Assembly: GCF_004382795.1 (NCBI RefSeq)
Contig: NZ_SMSG01000003.1
Location: forward strand, 62,001-126,000
Length of the DNA: 64,000 nucleotides
DNA from: Cumulibacter soli
Lineage (GTDB): Bacteria > Actinomycetota > Actinomycetes > Mycobacteriales > Antricoccaceae
Reading direction: 5' to 3'
In this document: piece after piece, positions 54,486 to 64,000 of the stretch
Layout: every line of letters starts with the position of its first letter
Position numbering within the stretch: the stretch's first letter is position 1
The notes under the pieces: generated by a model
Seen by the model: only the letters and a program-made list of their open reading frames with translations
Databases searched by the model: none
What the model was told of the DNA's origin: nothing
Position numbers and translations under genes: made by a program

Positions 54486-54514
54486 CACCTCAGCGGTTAC
54501 CCATCCGCAGCGAG

Positions 54515-56248
54515 CTACTTCTCGTGGACGTAAGTTCCTGGCGCGTCCTGGATCGGTGGGTAGTCGCGGTTGCCGAGATCCGTCGCCGCACGACGCATCG
54601 GACCCGAGCGGGCGGTGATCCACTCGCTCCACTTGGGCCACCACGAGCCATCGACCTGTTCGGCGTTCGATAGCCACTGATCGGGGTCCCCGCCGCTGCC
54701 TGCTGCGGTCCAGTACTTGTATCGCGATCCCGCCACCGGATTGACGAACGTCTGGATGTGGCCGCTATTGACGATCACGACTTCGCTGGTGCCTCCGATC
54801 AGACCCGAGGTGGAATAGCACGGGCGCCAGGTGGTGATGTGGTCGCGCTGACCGGCAACGATGAACGCGTCCGTCTTGACAGCGCTCATATCGATCGGAC
54901 GATCGAGCAGATCCATCGAGCCGGGCCGGGTGAACGCCCCGCCACTGAGCAACGTGTTGGTGTCGCGCGAGAAGGTGGAGGACACGTTCGTCCCGTCGCA
55001 GTTCCACGCCAAGACATCGAACGCCGGACTGGTCTTACCCATCAGCCAATTGTTGATGACGTAGTTGAAGACGAGGTCTTTCGGCCGTATCCACGCGAAG
55101 TTGGCAGCCATGTCCTTGGAATCGATCACCTTCGCCTTGGCTGAACGCTGATCGAGCTGATCGCGCGACTCATCGGTGGCCAGGCCAGTGACCATATTGG
55201 GTTTGCGTGGGTCCAGCATCGTGACGATGTAGGTCGCGTTCTGGATCGACGTGTCCCCGCCCGCGTTGAGATATGACTGGGCGAGTGCGGTGGTCATCCC
55301 ACCGGCGCACAGCCCGACGGCGTTCAGGTCGGCCGAGCCACTGACTGACTTGACTATTTCGGTGGCCCGAAGGAGCGCGTCGGTGTAGTCGGCTACACCC
55401 CAGGCGCCGTGCCGTAACGCGGGATCCTTGCGGGGGTTGCGCCAGATGAGCATGAAGGTGTTCAGGCCCTGCGAGACGGCGTACTCGACCATGGATCGGC
55501 CCGGGGCGAGGTCGAGCACGTAGAACTTATTGACCTGTGGCGGGACGAACAGCAGCGGTCGGGCATGTACCTCGGGGGTCTGCGGCTGGTAATGGATAAG
55601 TTCGAAGATCTCCTCGCGATAAATCACCTTGCCGGGGGTGCAGGCGAGGTTCTCGCCCACGGTGTACGGCGTCGAATCGACCATCGACGGTAGGCCCTTG
55701 TTGTCGCTGACGTCCTTCAGGAAATTCCGCATACCGCGGATCACCGACGCGCCACGGGTGTCGATTGCTTCGCGGAGCGCGACGGGGTTCGTTGGTAGGA
55801 AGTTGGCGGGGGAGAGCGCGCCGGTGACGATCGCCCCGACGAACGCCGCTCGCTCGGAATCGCTCCAGTCATCGCCTGAGGGTGCAGTAACCGACTCGAA
55901 CGCATCGACAAAAGCCAGATGCGCCTGTGCAATCCGCCGGTACAGCGCGTTGCTGTGCCAGAGTTTGTCACCGTAGAACACGTCCTTGCTGGGAAGTTCG
56001 ATGTCCGAGATGCCGATGGCGACTTTGAGCCATTCGCCGAGCAGTTTCGGATATCCCTCAGCGAAGGCCCGCTTCGATGCGAGCAACCTCAGTACGTCGC
56101 GGCTGCGGATCGGATCGAGGGCGACGGTGATCCCTGAGCCCAACGCCTCCTCAGCGATCTCCTCGGCGGCCGCACGCGCGTGGGCAGCGCTCGCGGCAGC
56201 GGCATTCGTGATCTCGGACGGGTGGATGTATTCCGGCTGCGCAGACAT
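54515..56248 (-). CDS. phaC: Poly(3-hydroxyalkanoate) synthase, class I-like
   Basis: Polymerises 3-hydroxyacyl-CoA into storage polyester. The lipase-like box is GLCAGGMTTAL, with Cys as nucleophile; the catalytic Asp region is YSTSGLIGG-near and the His is in NSGHIQTFVNP. Earlier KDVFYGDKLWHSNALYRR and TPYTVGENLACTPGKVIY are PhaC N-terminal motifs; LLFVPPQVNKFYVLDLAPG and SWWPKWSEWI also match. It has 577 residues, class I length. The ATG at 56248 follows GGAGGA; a longer frame exists but lacks a site. It faces the aro operon and is divergent from pepQ, so it interrupts the usual aroQ-pepQ link. Confidence 0.94.
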   Translation of the reverse strand: MSAQPEYIHPSEITNAAAASAAHARAAAEEIAEEALGSGITVALDPIRSRDVLRLLASKRAFAEGYPKLLGEWLKVAIGISDIELPSKDVFYGDKLWHSNALYRRIAQAHLAFVDAFESVTAPSGDDWSDSERAAFVGAIVTGALSPANFLPTNPVALREAIDTRGASVIRGMRNFLKDVSDNKGLPSMVDSTPYTVGENLACTPGKVIYREEIFELIHYQPQTPEVHARPLLFVPPQVNKFYVLDLAPGRSMVEYAVSQGLNTFMLIWRNPRKDPALRHGAWGVADYTDALLRATEIVKSVSGSADLNAVGLCAGGMTTALAQSYLNAGGDTSIQNATYIVTMLDPRKPNMVTGLATDESRDQLDQRSAKAKVIDSKDMAANFAWIRPKDLVFNYVINNWLMGKTSPAFDVLAWNCDGTNVSSTFSRDTNTLLSGGAFTRPGSMDLLDRPIDMSAVKTDAFIVAGQRDHITTWRPCYSTSGLIGGTSEVVIVNSGHIQTFVNPVAGSRYKYWTAAGSGGDPDQWLSNAEQVDGSWWPKWSEWITARSGPMRRAATDLGNRDYPPIQDAPGTYVHEK

Positions 56249-56409
56249 GGAATCCTCCGTGAACCTCGTGATCCTGGCCGTCGGTCCGGCGCTGAGCGCA
56301 TGGCCAACCGTCATGTGGGTGAGATCACCGTAGCGCGAGTTCAGTGACGTGCGTCACCGACCCCCGGACGGTTGGTGAATGCGGAGCCGGAAGTGCCCGG
56401 TCACCCGGA

Positions 56410-56415
56410 TAGCAT
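56410..56415 (+). promoter_or_regulatory. -10 element TAGCAT, predicts leaderless pepQ mRNA
   Basis: TAGCAT, exactly six bases, then the ATG at 56422; no ribosome binding site in between. Confidence 0.5.
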
Positions 56416-56421
56416 CGACTA

Positions 56422-57531
56422 ATGCCTGAGATGAACACTGCGCGCCGCCGTGACCTGCTGCGGGAAGAAATCCGCTCCCTGGGCGTTGAAGCAGCGCTGA
56501 TCACCAACCTCGTGAACGTTCGTTACCTCACCGGGTTTACCGGTTCGAATGCGGCGCTCGTCATCGGCGCAGAGCCCGCCAACGACCTGTTCAGCACTGA
56601 TGGTCGATATGTAGAACAGTCCAAGACCCAGGTCCCGGACCTACCTCACCTGATCGGCCGCGCCTCGGCCCAGGCGGTCATGGCCGAGCTACACCCCAAG
56701 GTGGGTTCGGTGGCCTATGAGACACATGTGGTGACCGTGGACGAGGCCCAGGCGCTTGCCGACGCTGCGGACGGAGTCCAGCTCAGCAGCATCGCCGGTG
56801 CGGTGGAACGCCTCCGCGCGATCAAAGACGATGCCGAGATCGAACTGCTACGACAGGCCTCCGCTATCGCCGATCAGGCGCTCGCGGACCTCATCGCTGC
56901 AGGCGGCATAGCCGCTGGCCGCACCGAGCGCGAGATCGCTATCGACCTGGACTTTCGAATGCTCCGGCTGGGCGCGGAGGAAGTGTCCTTCGAAACCATC
57001 GTGGCCAGCGGCCCTAACTCCGCCATTCCGCACCACAGCCCGAGCGAGCGAGTGTTGCAGCGCGGTGATCTGGTCAAGTTCGACTTCGGTGCTACATACC
57101 GCGGGTACCACTCGGACATGACTCGCACCTTCGGCCTGGGCGCGCTGGCGGACTGGCAGCGCGAGATCTATGAGGTCGTTGCGCAGTCGCAGCGGGCGGG
57201 TGCTCAGGCGCTTCGCGTCGGGCGCACCGGTAAGGAGGTCGATACCGTCAGCCGCGACATCATCGTGGCGGCGGGGTACGGCGACACGTTTGCGCACAGC
57301 CTCGGCCATGGTGTCGGGCTTGAGGTCCACGAGGCGCCTAATCTCAGCCAGCTGGCGGAGACTAAACTGGAGGATCGGGTGTGCGTCACCGTCGAGCCAG
57401 GGGTTTATCTCTCGGAACGTGGCGGCGTACGGATCGAGGACACTTTGGTGCTCCACGAGGACGCGTCCGCCGAGGGCGGGACCCGAACCGACTTGCTGAC
57501 GATGACGAGCAAAGAACTCGTCATCCTCTAG
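56422..57531 (+). CDS. pepQ: M24 aminopeptidase (Xaa-Pro type)
   Basis: A 369-residue creatinase-fold peptidase cleaving X-Pro bonds. The metal ligands are in [20 protein letters not shown] (two Asp), [14 protein letters not shown] (His), VTVEPGVYL (Glu) and [12 protein letters not shown] (Glu). The N-terminal domain begins [19 protein letters not shown]. It precedes efp by 25 bases, the usual actinobacterial pairing, possibly linked to proline-rich protein turnover. The exact enzyme name (PepQ or PepP) is uncertain. Confidence 0.93.
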   Translation: MPEMNTARRRDLLREEIRSLGVEAALITNLVNVRYLTGFTGSNAALVIGAEPANDLFSTDGRYVEQSKTQVPDLPHLIGRASAQAVMAELHPKVGSVAYETHVVTVDEAQALADAADGVQLSSIAGAVERLRAIKDDAEIELLRQASAIADQALADLIAAGGIAAGRTEREIAIDLDFRMLRLGAEEVSFETIVASGPNSAIPHHSPSERVLQRGDLVKFDFGATYRGYHSDMTRTFGLGALADWQREIYEVVAQSQRAGAQALRVGRTGKEVDTVSRDIIVAAGYGDTFAHSLGHGVGLEVHEAPNLSQLAETKLEDRVCVTVEPGVYLSERGGVRIEDTLVLHEDASAEGGTRTDLLTMTSKELVIL

Positions 57532-57556
57532 CGACACACAACGAGAGGATTTGGCA

Positions 57557-58120
57557 GTGGCCACGACGAACGACCTGAAGAACGGAATGGTGCTCAATCT
57601 CGACGGAAACCTGTGGTCCGTCGTTGAGTTCCAGCACGTCAAGCCCGGCAAGGGTGGAGCGTTCGTGCGCACCAAGCTCAAGAATGTGCTCTCGGGCAAA
57701 GTTGTCGACAAGACGTTCAACGCCGGCACCAAGGTCGAGACAGCCAACGTCGACCGGCGCGATATGGAGTACCTCTACAACGACGGTACGGATTACGTGT
57801 TCATGGACGGCGATACCTATGACCAGCTGAACGTCAGTTCGGAGATCGTCGGTGACGCGGCGAACTACATGTTGGAGAACACCAAGGCGACCGTAGCGAC
57901 GCACGACGGTGTCCCGTTGTACATCGAGTTGTCGCCGTCCGTGGAGTTGCTGGTGAAGCACACCGATCCAGGACTGCAGGGCGATCGCTCCACCGGTGGC
58001 ACCAAGCCGGCCGAGATGGAGACCGGTGCGCAGATCCAGGTTCCGCTGTTCATCAATACCGGCGACAAGCTGAAGGTCGACACCCGTGATGGCTCCTACC
58101 TAGGTCGAGTCAACAGCTAG
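57557..58120 (+). CDS. efp: Elongation factor P
   Basis: EF-P frees ribosomes stalled at polyproline. The 187-residue protein starts [16 protein letters not shown] and has the tip loop [16 protein letters not shown] with an unmodified-type Lys, the middle OB domain ([19 protein letters not shown]) and the C-terminal domain with [11 protein letters not shown]. The GTG at 57557 is chosen because AGAGGA lies seven bases upstream; a TTG at 57551 is too close. The stop overlaps nusB by one base. Confidence 0.97.
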   Translation: MATTNDLKNGMVLNLDGNLWSVVEFQHVKPGKGGAFVRTKLKNVLSGKVVDKTFNAGTKVETANVDRRDMEYLYNDGTDYVFMDGDTYDQLNVSSEIVGDAANYMLENTKATVATHDGVPLYIELSPSVELLVKHTDPGLQGDRSTGGTKPAEMETGAQIQVPLFINTGDKLKVDTRDGSYLGRVNS

Positions 58121-58530
58121 TGTCCGCACGCACTAAGGCGCGCAAGCGCGCGATCGACATCTTGTTCGAGGCCGACCTGCGTGGCGCCGACCCGGTCGCC
58201 ACGGCGGCGGACCGCCTCGTCGATGATGAGCGGCCAATCCAGCCGTACGCGTTGACGTTGATCGAAGGGGTGGCGGCGCGGCGCGAGCGGATCGACGAGC
58301 TCGTCTCGACGTACGCCGACGGCTGGAGTCTCGACCGGATGCCGGGCGTCGACCGCGCGATCATCCGTACGGCTGTCTACGAACTGCTGTGGGCTGACGA
58401 TGTCCCGGATGTCGTCGTTATCGACGAAGCGGTGGAACTGGCCAAACTGCTGTCCACGGATGATTCACCGAAGTTTGTGAACGGACTGCTGGGCCGGCTC
58501 ATGCAGGTTAAACCCGATCTAGCAATCTGA
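58120..58530 (+). CDS. nusB: Transcription antitermination protein NusB
   Basis: NusB with NusE promotes rRNA antitermination. KARKRAIDILFEADLRG, RIDELVSTYADGWSLDRMPG and VDRAIIRTAVYELLW are the family motifs, and VINEAVELAK-like sequence (VVIDEAVELAKLLST) and FVNGLLGRL close the fold. It has 136 residues. GTG start overlapping efp by one base. Its last 12 bases overlap thiE on the other strand. Confidence 0.96.
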   Translation: MSARTKARKRAIDILFEADLRGADPVATAADRLVDDERPIQPYALTLIEGVAARRERIDELVSTYADGWSLDRMPGVDRAIIRTAVYELLWADDVPDVVVIDEAVELAKLLSTDDSPKFVNGLLGRLMQVKPDLAI

Positions 58531-59181
58531 GCGCGCTCCTCGATCCCAGGCGCGGAGGCATTCGGTTGCCGCCGCGCCGGGATCGGCAGCGTGCATGATC
58601 TCGCGGACCACAGCCACGCCGGCGAGGCCGGTGCGCGCGAGGTAACCGATATCGTCTTGGCGTACATCGCCGATCGCGATCACCGGGAGATCGGTGGCCG
58701 CCACACGCGCAGGGTATCCGTACAGTCCGATCGGCGTACGACCGACGTTCTTGGTCGGTGTGGGGCGAAAAGGACCGCTACCTAAGTAATCCGGACGTGC
58801 GGCGCCGGTGCGTGACTGGGCCTCCTTGATCATCTCGACCGTTCCGGCCGTAAGCCCGATGAGTGCGTCGCTGCCGAGGATCGCGCGGGCATCGGCGACC
58901 GGTAAGTCGTCCTGACCCAAGTGCACGCCATGCACTGGTGCACCTCGTAGCCGGGCCGCATGGGCCACATCGACCCGGTCGTTCACCAGTACGCGGGTCG
59001 ACGGTGACGTCGCGTTGACGACCTCAGCCACCGCGAGCACCAGGGCGAGTAGTTCGGTGGCTGGGGCCGACTTGCAGCGCACTTGGATGAGCCCGGCTCC
59101 AGCGCCTGCCGCGGCCTGTGCGGTGGCGACCACTTCCGGACCGGACCCGGACGTGACAAGGTACAGGCGCCAGTCGATCAT
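58519..59181 (-). CDS. thiE: Thiamine phosphate synthase
   Basis: Couples HMP diphosphate with thiazole phosphate to thiamine phosphate. The TIM-barrel motifs are LIQVRCKS, VLVNDRVDVA, GVHLGQDDLP and the phosphate loops YLGSGPFRPTPTK and VIAIGDV near the end. It has 220 residues from the ATG at 59181, which overlaps the thiM stop by four bases (ATGA); an ATG at 59187 is also possible. It is the last gene of the thiC operon and overlaps nusB tail to tail. Confidence 0.95.
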   Translation of the reverse strand: MIDWRLYLVTSGSGPEVVATAQAAAGAGAGLIQVRCKSAPATELLALVLAVAEVVNATSPSTRVLVNDRVDVAHAARLRGAPVHGVHLGQDDLPVADARAILGSDALIGLTAGTVEMIKEAQSRTGAARPDYLGSGPFRPTPTKNVGRTPIGLYGYPARVAATDLPVIAIGDVRQDDIGYLARTGLAGVAVVREIMHAADPGAAATECLRAWDRGARSDC

Positions 59182-59990
59182 GCCCATCGCAGCGACACTT
59201 CTTTGCTGATATCACTGGGATTGGATTCATACAGCGCATCCAGGAGCGCGATGCGAAAGCTGCCCGGCCCACGTCCGCCGCAGCGCTCGGACGCCACGGT
59301 CAACAGGGCCGTGGCGGCGAGGACCGCACCGAACGCCGACGTGTGGGGTGCGACGGCTACGCACGCGGCGGTCAGTGCGCCCAACAGGCAACCTGTGCCG
59401 ATCACCCGGGTCAGCATCGGCAGGCCGCTAGCGATGTGCACGGTCTGAGCTCCGTCGGTGATGACATCAACGGCCCCGGAGACAGCAAGAACGCAGTGAT
59501 ACCGGTCGGCGAGTTGGCGAGCCGCACCGTCAGCGGACTGTGCGCTGACGGTGCTGTCCGCGCCACTACCGCCGGGCCCGCCGTCGGCCAGGGCGAGCAC
59601 CTCGGAGCCGTTGCCGCGTACGGCAGCCGGTCCGAGGGTGAGGAGCTCGCGGGCCAATGGTGTGCGCACCGGAGCGCGACCGATCGCTGCGGGGTCGAGG
59701 ATCCACGGGATAGCTGCGCGTTGTGCCGCGCGGAGGGTGGGGCGGATCCCGGCTGCGGCGTCACTACTGAGGCAGCCGACATTGATCAGCAGTGCATCGG
59801 CAGCGTCGGTCACGGTGGGCGCTTCCGTCGCGGTGTCTGTCATCATCGGTCGCGCGCCGGCGGCTAGTAGGCCGTCGGCAACGATGGGCGCGGTCACAGC
59901 TGCGCTGAAGGCATGTACCAAGGGACGTCGTTCCCGAACCGCGTTGATGATTGCGGCGATGTCGTCTCGGGCGACTCGATCGTTGGTCAT
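59178..59990 (-). CDS. thiM: Hydroxyethylthiazole kinase
   Basis: Salvages 4-methyl-5-hydroxyethylthiazole by phosphorylation. The ribokinase-like motifs are AVTAPIVADGLLAAGARPMM, ALLINVGCL, WILDPAAIG, RGNGSEVLAL (NGSE) and the anion hole VIGTGCLLGALTAAC. It has 270 residues. The ATG overlaps the MFS stop by four bases. Its presence beside thiC and thiE, with no thiazole biosynthesis gene nearby, points to salvage of the thiazole part. Confidence 0.95.
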   Translation of the reverse strand: MTNDRVARDDIAAIINAVRERRPLVHAFSAAVTAPIVADGLLAAGARPMMTDTATEAPTVTDAADALLINVGCLSSDAAAGIRPTLRAAQRAAIPWILDPAAIGRAPVRTPLARELLTLGPAAVRGNGSEVLALADGGPGGSGADSTVSAQSADGAARQLADRYHCVLAVSGAVDVITDGAQTVHIASGLPMLTRVIGTGCLLGALTAACVAVAPHTSAFGAVLAATALLTVASERCGGRGPGSFRIALLDALYESNPSDISKEVSLRWA

Positions 59991-61339
59991 GACTGCACGC
60001 TAACGGGTTTGTGCTCTCGCTGGGGCATCCGCGCCACGGCTTCGACATCCCGGTCGAGGTCATCTGGAGACAATCGAGGTCCAAGTGCGCCGCATCCCGC
60101 GACCAGCAGACCGGCGACCGCTAGCACCGTGATGACGGACCCGTTTCGTCCCAGGATGTCTTCCAGAATTGGCAACCACCATGGCCACAGCGCGGGGAGC
60201 ACGATCGACAACGAGTACGCCGTCCCGTAGCCGGTGGAGCGTACATGGGCTTCAAACCGTTCGGATAGGTACGCGCCGACCGGTCCGTACCCGCACACAG
60301 TAACGATCTGTAGCAGCGCGATTCCATATATCGCGGGTATTGCCTCTGTCGCGAGCGTCAACGTCCAGACCAGCGGACCAGCGACGGCGGCGAGAAGGCC
60401 CCAACCGATGAAGAACCGGCGGCGACCCAGCCGGCTCGACAGGTGCCCGGTCGTGGCCATGACGACTGCTTGGGCGATGGATGCGACCCCCATCATCAGC
60501 GCCACATTGTCGGAGTCGAGACTCAGGTCGGTCTCCAGCCGCCCAGTCACCGCGATGACCACCATGTTGGTCATCAACCATAAGCCGCTCATCAAGGCGA
60601 ATACCTGCCAGAACGCGCCCGCGTACTGACCGATCAACACTGCGCGTAGTCCAGCGCGAGCGCCGGTGCGCGCGCGGTCGGCGATCGCCCGTTCGGCGGT
60701 GACCTGCGGAGCATCTGCGACTTGCTTTGAGTAGTAGGCCAGTAGCAGCAGACTGGCTATACCGCCGGCCGCGAACGCGAAGCGCCACCCGTAGTCGGCG
60801 TACGCCCCGATTCCTAGCAGCGCGATCAGACCTATCGTGGCGAACGCGATCGCTGATTGCGCCCATGCTGCCATCGACATGATCAAGCCGGAAACCAGGC
60901 CGCGACGTCGCGGCACCGACCACTCCATCGCCAGCGGGATCGCTGAGGTGTATTCGCCGGCGAGGAACGCGCCGCCGACGAAACGTAACGCGATGACCGC
61001 GGTGATCGCCCACACCCCGATGTGCTGATGTCCCGGCACAGCGGCGATTGCGAGGCTACACGCGGCTGTACCGGCGATCGCGATCTTGGTCGTTCTGGTG
61101 CGACCGATCCGGTCGGCAATACGGCCGAAGATCATCGCGCCGATCGGTCTGCCCAACAGCGTGGCGACGATAACCACCGCGCCGGCCGTGACGCCAGCGT
61201 GCGGACCAGCCAGTGTCGCCAACGCAGGTGCGAGGGCCACCACGGGGAGGAAGATGTTGATTTGATCGACGAAGTTGCCGACGACTCCAGCGCGAACGGC
61301 GGCGCGTCCGGGCGCGGGGAGACCGGGGACAAGGCTCAT
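59987..61339 (-). CDS. MFS transporter (metabolite:H+ symporter type) in the thiamine operon
   Basis: A 450-residue membrane protein with twelve expected helices. GRPIGAMIFGRIADRIGRTRTT is the MFS loop 2-3 signature, and FVGGAFLAGEYTSAIPLAME with RRRGLVSGLIM matches the MHS/sugar-transporter-like group. The ATG at 61339 follows the thiC stop by four bases; a longer frame from 61603 would lie inside thiC. It is co-transcribed with thiC, thiM and thiE under the TPP riboswitch, so a role in taking up thiamine, HMP or hydroxyethylthiazole is likely. The substrate is inferred from context only. Confidence 0.9.
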   Translation of the reverse strand: MSLVPGLPAPGRAAVRAGVVGNFVDQINIFLPVVALAPALATLAGPHAGVTAGAVVIVATLLGRPIGAMIFGRIADRIGRTRTTKIAIAGTAACSLAIAAVPGHQHIGVWAITAVIALRFVGGAFLAGEYTSAIPLAMEWSVPRRRGLVSGLIMSMAAWAQSAIAFATIGLIALLGIGAYADYGWRFAFAAGGIASLLLLAYYSKQVADAPQVTAERAIADRARTGARAGLRAVLIGQYAGAFWQVFALMSGLWLMTNMVVIAVTGRLETDLSLDSDNVALMMGVASIAQAVVMATTGHLSSRLGRRRFFIGWGLLAAVAGPLVWTLTLATEAIPAIYGIALLQIVTVCGYGPVGAYLSERFEAHVRSTGYGTAYSLSIVLPALWPWWLPILEDILGRNGSVITVLAVAGLLVAGCGALGPRLSPDDLDRDVEAVARMPQREHKPVSVQS

Positions 61340-61343
61340 CGGG

Positions 61344-63177
<1,834 letters not shown>

Positions 63178-63184
63178 TCGATGG

Positions 63185-63199
63185 TAACCACTGTGGTTA
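63185..63199. promoter_or_regulatory. 15-base palindrome in the thiC/thiD divergent promoter region
   Basis: TAACCAC-T-GTGGTTA is a perfect inverted repeat with a single central base. Its right end overlaps the -10 element of thiD (TAGAGT), and on the other strand TTACCAT next to it could be the -10 of thiC. It may be an operator shared by both promoters, or simply a symmetrical promoter arrangement. Confidence 0.4.
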
Positions 63200-63203
63200 G
63201 AGT
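63198..63203 (+). promoter_or_regulatory. -10 element TAGAGT, predicts leaderless thiD mRNA
   Basis: TAGAGT, exactly six bases, then the ATG at 63210; no ribosome binding site is present. Confidence 0.5.
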
Positions 63204-63209
63204 GCGGAC

Positions 63210-64000
63210 ATGGCCCCCGCTGATCACGCACTCAACGCCCCACTGCCCAAGCCGCCGATCGCCTTGTCGATCGCCGGATCCGACCCGTCTGGCGGGGCGG
63301 GTATTCAGGCCGACCTCAAGACCTTCAGCGCGCTCGGCGCGTACGGCACCTGTGTGATCACGGCGTTGACGGCGCAGTCGACCCAAGGGGTGCGTCTGGT
63401 GCATGAGATCCCGGTCGGAGTGGTGCGTGCGCAACTCGAGACGCTCGTTGCTGATGTGCGCGTGGACGTCGTGAAGATCGGCATGTTGGCATCGGCCTCG
63501 ATCGCCTCTGTCGTAGGGGATCTGCTCTATGACGGACCGCTCGCGCGGGTGCCGGTGGTGCTTGATCCGGTGATGGTGTCGACGACCGGGTCCAAACTAC
63601 TTGCCGACGATGCGATCGACGCCGTTCGGGCGTTGGTGCCGCGGGCCGCTGTCATTACGCCGAACATTCCCGAGGCCGGCGTGCTTCTCGATCGACCGAT
63701 GGCCACTTCCGTTGCAGAGATGGAGAATCAGGCGCTAATGCTCCTTGAGAGCGGCGCATCGCGAGTATTGCTGAAAGGTGGACACCTGGATGCTCCGGAG
63801 TGCACGGACATCTGGGCAGATTCGTCGCGAATGGATTCTTCGGGGCTCGCGCGACTGGACGCTGTTCGCATCGAGTCAACCGCAACGCATGGGACAGGCT
63901 GCACACTGAGCTCAGCGATCGCCGCATTGCGAGGGCGCCACCCGGAATGGTTGCCAGCGGTCCGTGAGGCGAAGGCGTGGCTGACCGAGGCATTACGACA
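63210..64000 (+). CDS. thiD: Hydroxymethylpyrimidine/phosphomethylpyrimidine kinase (3' end outside window)
   Basis: The open frame from the ATG at 63210 runs to the window edge (about 263 residues seen). ThiD phosphorylates HMP and HMP phosphate to the diphosphate used by ThiE. SIAGSDPSGGAGIQADLKTF, the GAYGTCVITALTAQST segment, VKIGMLAS, VVLDPVMVSTTGSKLL, TPNIPEAGVLL and the anion hole THGTGCTLSSAIAA are all present. Nearly the full kinase domain is inside the window. It is divergent from thiC and lies outside the riboswitch, 32 bases from its 5' edge. Confidence 0.96.
   Translation, partial: MAPADHALNAPLPKPPIALSIAGSDPSGGAGIQADLKTFSALGAYGTCVITALTAQSTQGVRLVHEIPVGVVRAQLETLVADVRVDVVKIGMLASASIASVVGDLLYDGPLARVPVVLDPVMVSTTGSKLLADDAIDAVRALVPRAAVITPNIPEAGVLLDRPMATSVAEMENQALMLLESGASRVLLKGGHLDAPECTDIWADSSRMDSSGLARLDAVRIESTATHGTGCTLSSAIAALRGRHPEWLPAVREAKAWLTEALR

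Overview
The window is about 64 kb of high-GC bacterial chromosome carrying mostly housekeeping genes. Both strands are used, GTG and TTG starts are common, and 4-nt ATGA/GTGA overlaps link genes within operons. A phosphatidylinositol-phosphate synthase, a PatA-like acyltransferase and a PimA-like mannosyltransferase lie in a row, so the organism makes phosphatidylinositol mannosides. Gene order (thrS-HIT-pgsA-patA-pimA-pdxS-pdxT-yebC-ruvCAB-yajC-secDF-apt-relA and aroE-aroC-aroK-aroB-aroQ-pepQ-efp-nusB) is the classical actinobacterial order. I infer an actinobacterium that is probably not a mycobacterium; the genus cannot be fixed from sequence reading alone.

Layout. 1-0.9 kb: 3' end of rpsA with an exceptional hairpin. 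0.9-5.6 kb: coaE, two paralogous lipoproteins, a gene-poor stretch, then a small membrane protein and a secreted protein of lower GC. 5.6-6.7 kb: four tRNA genes (Val-CAC on minus; Gly-GCC, Cys-GCA and Val-GAC on plus) around a PGPGW membrane protein. 6.8-13.7 kb: an MBL hydrolase, thrS, HIT protein and the PI/PIM genes. 13.7-19.2 kb: pdxS and pdxT, separated by a 19-bp repeat cluster, a DUF2207 protein and an acyl-CoA ligase. 19.2-28.7 kb: yebC, ruvCAB, yajC-secD-secF, apt, relA. 28.7-33 kb: a two-component system divergent from an ABC exporter. 33-45.4 kb: cyclophilin, MBL hydrolase, hisS-aspS, antiporter, aminotransferase, thiolase, rarA, a metallophosphoesterase and two small membrane proteins. 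45.4-58.5 kb: alaS-ruvX-mltG and the aromatic pathway operon, with an inserted prepilin peptidase and an opposing PHA synthase, then pepQ-efp-nusB. 58.5-64 kb: the thiC-MFS-thiM-thiE operon behind a TPP riboswitch, with divergent thiD running off the window.

No complete mobile element, CRISPR array or obvious new defence system was seen. The best leads are regulatory or accessory: the tandem 19-bp repeats ending in a perfect palindrome (14.7 kb), the TPP-riboswitch-controlled MFS transporter, palindromes in the thiC/thiD and TCS/ABC divergent regions, an inverted repeat before the thiolase, a repeated TANNNT-N6/7-start pattern that predicts leaderless mRNAs, and a low-GC secreted gene on the 3' side of tRNA-Val(CAC).
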